The notes beneath the pieces were generated by a model. It worked only from the letters and a program-made list of their open reading frames with translations, was not told the DNA's origin and made no database searches. 64,000 nt of DNA from contig CAVWFB010000003.1 of NCBI GenBank assembly GCA_963754265.1, forward strand, positions 124,001 to 188,000. The letters run 5' to 3'. Source of the DNA: AC-32 sp963754265 (lineage in GTDB: Bacteria > Actinomycetota > Thermoleophilia > Gaiellales > Gaiellaceae). A program made the position numbers and the translations under genes. Positions 62,724 to 64,000 of this stretch are shown here, in pieces. Numbering within the stretch: the first letter of the stretch is position 1; each line of letters starts with the position of its first letter.

Positions 62724-63526
62724 ACGAGAGCCGACCCGCAGTCTCGATCACGGGCGTCTCGAAGCAGTTCAAGGCCGGCGTGACCGCGCTGATCGGGATC
62801 GACCTCGACGTTCGGCCGCGGGAGTTCGTCTCCCTGATCGGCCCTTCCGGCTGCGGCAAGTCGACGCTGCTGCGAATCATCGGCGACCTGATCGAGCCGA
62901 GCGAGGGCACCGTCGAGGTCAACGGCAAGCCGGCACACCGCGCGCGGCTCGACCACGACTACGGGATCGTCTTCCAGGAGGCGGTGCTCTACGACTGGCG
63001 CACCGTCACCAAGAACATCGCCCTGCCCCTCGAGCTGCTCAAGTGGAGCCGCGAGAAGCGCTCCGCGCGCGTGAAGGAGATGCTCGACCTCGTCGAGCTC
63101 GAGGGCTTCGAGGATCACCACCCGTGGCAGCTCTCGGGCGGCATGCAGCAGCGCGTCGCGATCGCGCGCGCGCTCTCGTTCGACCCCGCGCTGCTGCTGA
63201 TGGACGAGCCGTTCGGCGCGCTCGACGAGATGACGCGCGAGCGAATGAACCTCGAGCTGCTGCGGATCTGGGACGCGAGCGGGTCGACGATCGTCTTCGT
63301 CACGCACTCGATCCCGGAGGCGGTCTTCCTCTCGACGCGGGTCGTGGTCATGTCGGCGCGGCCGGGCCGCGTCGCCGGGATCGTCGAGGTCGACCTGCCG
63401 CAGCCGCGAACCGCCCGGACGCGGGAGGATCCACACTTCTTCGAGCTCGTGACGGAGGTGCGAGAGCGCCTCGCCGCCGGCGGCGCCGACGTCCTCGCCG
63501 CGGAGGCGGAGGTGGAAGCCTCCTGA
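62720..63526 (+). CDS. NitT/TauT-type ABC transporter ATPase
   Basis: 268 residues: Walker A GPSGCGKST, Q-loop IVFQEAVLYDWRTVTKNIAL, signature LSGGMQQ, Walker B LLLMDEPFGALDEMTRERMN, switch His FVTHSIPEA. MDEPFGALD is the hallmark of the SsuB/TauB/NrtD group. GTG start overlaps the first permease, and its stop overlaps the second permease as CTGA. It sits between two permease genes, so it probably drives a heterodimeric channel. Confidence 0.92.
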   Translation: MNESRPAVSITGVSKQFKAGVTALIGIDLDVRPREFVSLIGPSGCGKSTLLRIIGDLIEPSEGTVEVNGKPAHRARLDHDYGIVFQEAVLYDWRTVTKNIALPLELLKWSREKRSARVKEMLDLVELEGFEDHHPWQLSGGMQQRVAIARALSFDPALLLMDEPFGALDEMTRERMNLELLRIWDASGSTIVFVTHSIPEAVFLSTRVVVMSARPGRVAGIVEVDLPQPRTARTREDPHFFELVTEVRERLAAGGADVLAAEAEVEAS

Positions 63527-64000
63527 GCTCCGCCGCCGTCCAGCGCCGAGCCGTCGAGTGGGCGCCCGCTCTCGCCGTCTTCGTGCTCGGCATCCTCGCC
63601 TGGCAGGGCCTCGTGGCGGCCTTCCACGTGCAGGAGTTCCTGCTTCCGAAGCCGACCGTGATCGCCTCCACGTTCTGGGACGAGCGCGGGATGCTCTGGG
63701 ACGCGGGCATCTACACCTTCAAGGAAGCGCTCGGCGGCTTCGCCCTCGGCTCGGGCCTCGGAATCCTCGTCGCGCTCCTGTTCGCCGCCTACGCCCCGCT
63801 CGGCACGGCCTTCATGCCCTACGCGGTCGCCGCCAACGCGATTCCGATCATCGCCTTCGCGCCGATCATGAACGACTGGTTCGGCCTCTTGAACCCGTTC
63901 TCGAAGATGGCGATCGCGGCGGTGCTCTGCTTCTTCCCGGTGCTGATCACGACGCTGCGCGGCCTCACGTCGGTCGATCCGCGCGCCATCGAGCTGATGC
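63523..64000 (+). CDS. second NitT/TauT-type ABC transporter permease (runs off window)
   Basis: First 159 residues. A helix WAPALAVFVLGILAWQGLVA is followed by FHVQEFLLPKPTVIASTFWD, TFKEALGGFALGSGLGILVA and IPIIAFAPIMNDWFGLLNPF, typical of this permease family. It differs clearly from the permease at 61841. The apparent start is CTG at 63523 in a CTGA overlap with the ATPase. No ATG, GTG or TTG in the same frame lies between the preceding 15 codons and the first helix. The C-terminal part and presumably the binding-protein gene lie beyond the window. Confidence 0.87.
   Translation, partial: MSSAAVQRRAVEWAPALAVFVLGILAWQGLVAAFHVQEFLLPKPTVIASTFWDERGMLWDAGIYTFKEALGGFALGSGLGILVALLFAAYAPLGTAFMPYAVAANAIPIIAFAPIMNDWFGLLNPFSKMAIAAVLCFFPVLITTLRGLTSVDPRAIELM

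Overview
This is a very GC-rich, gene-dense 64 kb piece of bacterial chromosome with no rRNA, tRNA, CRISPR array, phage or insertion sequence that I can see. GTG/TTG starts, 4-nt stop/start overlaps, an F420-type luciferase-like oxidoreductase, AfsR/LuxR-type giant regulators and twin-arginine export point to Actinomycetota. The gene mix suggests a soil Thermoleophilia-type organism, but that placement is inference because the window has no phylogenetic marker.

Layout. 1-6.7 kb (minus): partial MMPL exporter, a NarL-type sensor/regulator pair, a frameshifted sorbosone/glucose-dehydrogenase-like beta-propeller, a ROK sugar kinase and a LacI repressor. 6.8-12.4 kb (plus): a sugar ABC importer operon (binding protein, permease, single-domain ATPase), a Gfo/Idh oxidoreductase, an aldo/keto reductase and a FrcK-like kinase. 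Two LacI-type operators lie between the repressor and this operon. 12.4-13.8 kb: a class III aminotransferase. 13.9-17.0 kb: a second, XylFGH-like sugar importer. 17.0-27.5 kb (minus): a nine-gene run transcribed as HDAC-like deacetylase, M28 peptidase, LD-carboxypeptidase-like protein, DppABCDF-type peptide importer and MFS exporter. It looks like one peptide scavenging and processing operon. 27.6-31.2 kb (plus): S58 peptidase, saccharopine-dehydrogenase-like enzyme, membrane class III cyclase. 31.4-33.4 kb (minus): ECF sigma/anti-sigma pair and an M14 carboxypeptidase. 33.4-36.3 kb (plus): a small methylamine-dehydrogenase-like maturation cluster.

36.3-41 kb (minus) is the most unusual part. 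Three secreted Ala/Gln/Asn/Thr-rich proteins, one built of eight repeats of about 85 residues with paired cysteines, look like a cell-surface fibre or rodlet system. A divergent gene at 41.2 kb encodes a membrane-anchored DNA-binding protein. 42-46 kb (plus): an Ig-like secreted protein with many frame breaks, a lactonase-type propeller, and a sulfite-oxidase-like / ferredoxin-reductase-like / DUF6510 trio. 46-51.5 kb (minus): cyclase-ATPase-TPR-LuxR regulator, universal stress protein and UbiB-like kinase. 51.6-55 kb: a MacB/FtsX-type ABC exporter. 55-64 kb: haem-oxygenase-fold protein, DUF4389, DUF2007, a polar amino-acid ABC importer with an F420-type LLM enzyme, gene debris, an M20 ureido/amidohydrolase and a NitT/TauT-type ABC importer cut by the window end. 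The last block fits ureide/hydantoin-type nitrogen scavenging.

Two technical points matter for reuse. At least nine genes are broken by single-base indels, often an extra base in a GGG/CCC run, while both sides still read as conserved protein. These are most likely assembly errors. Several genes also appear to start at CTG within a CTGA stop/start overlap, so automatic start calls in this region need care.
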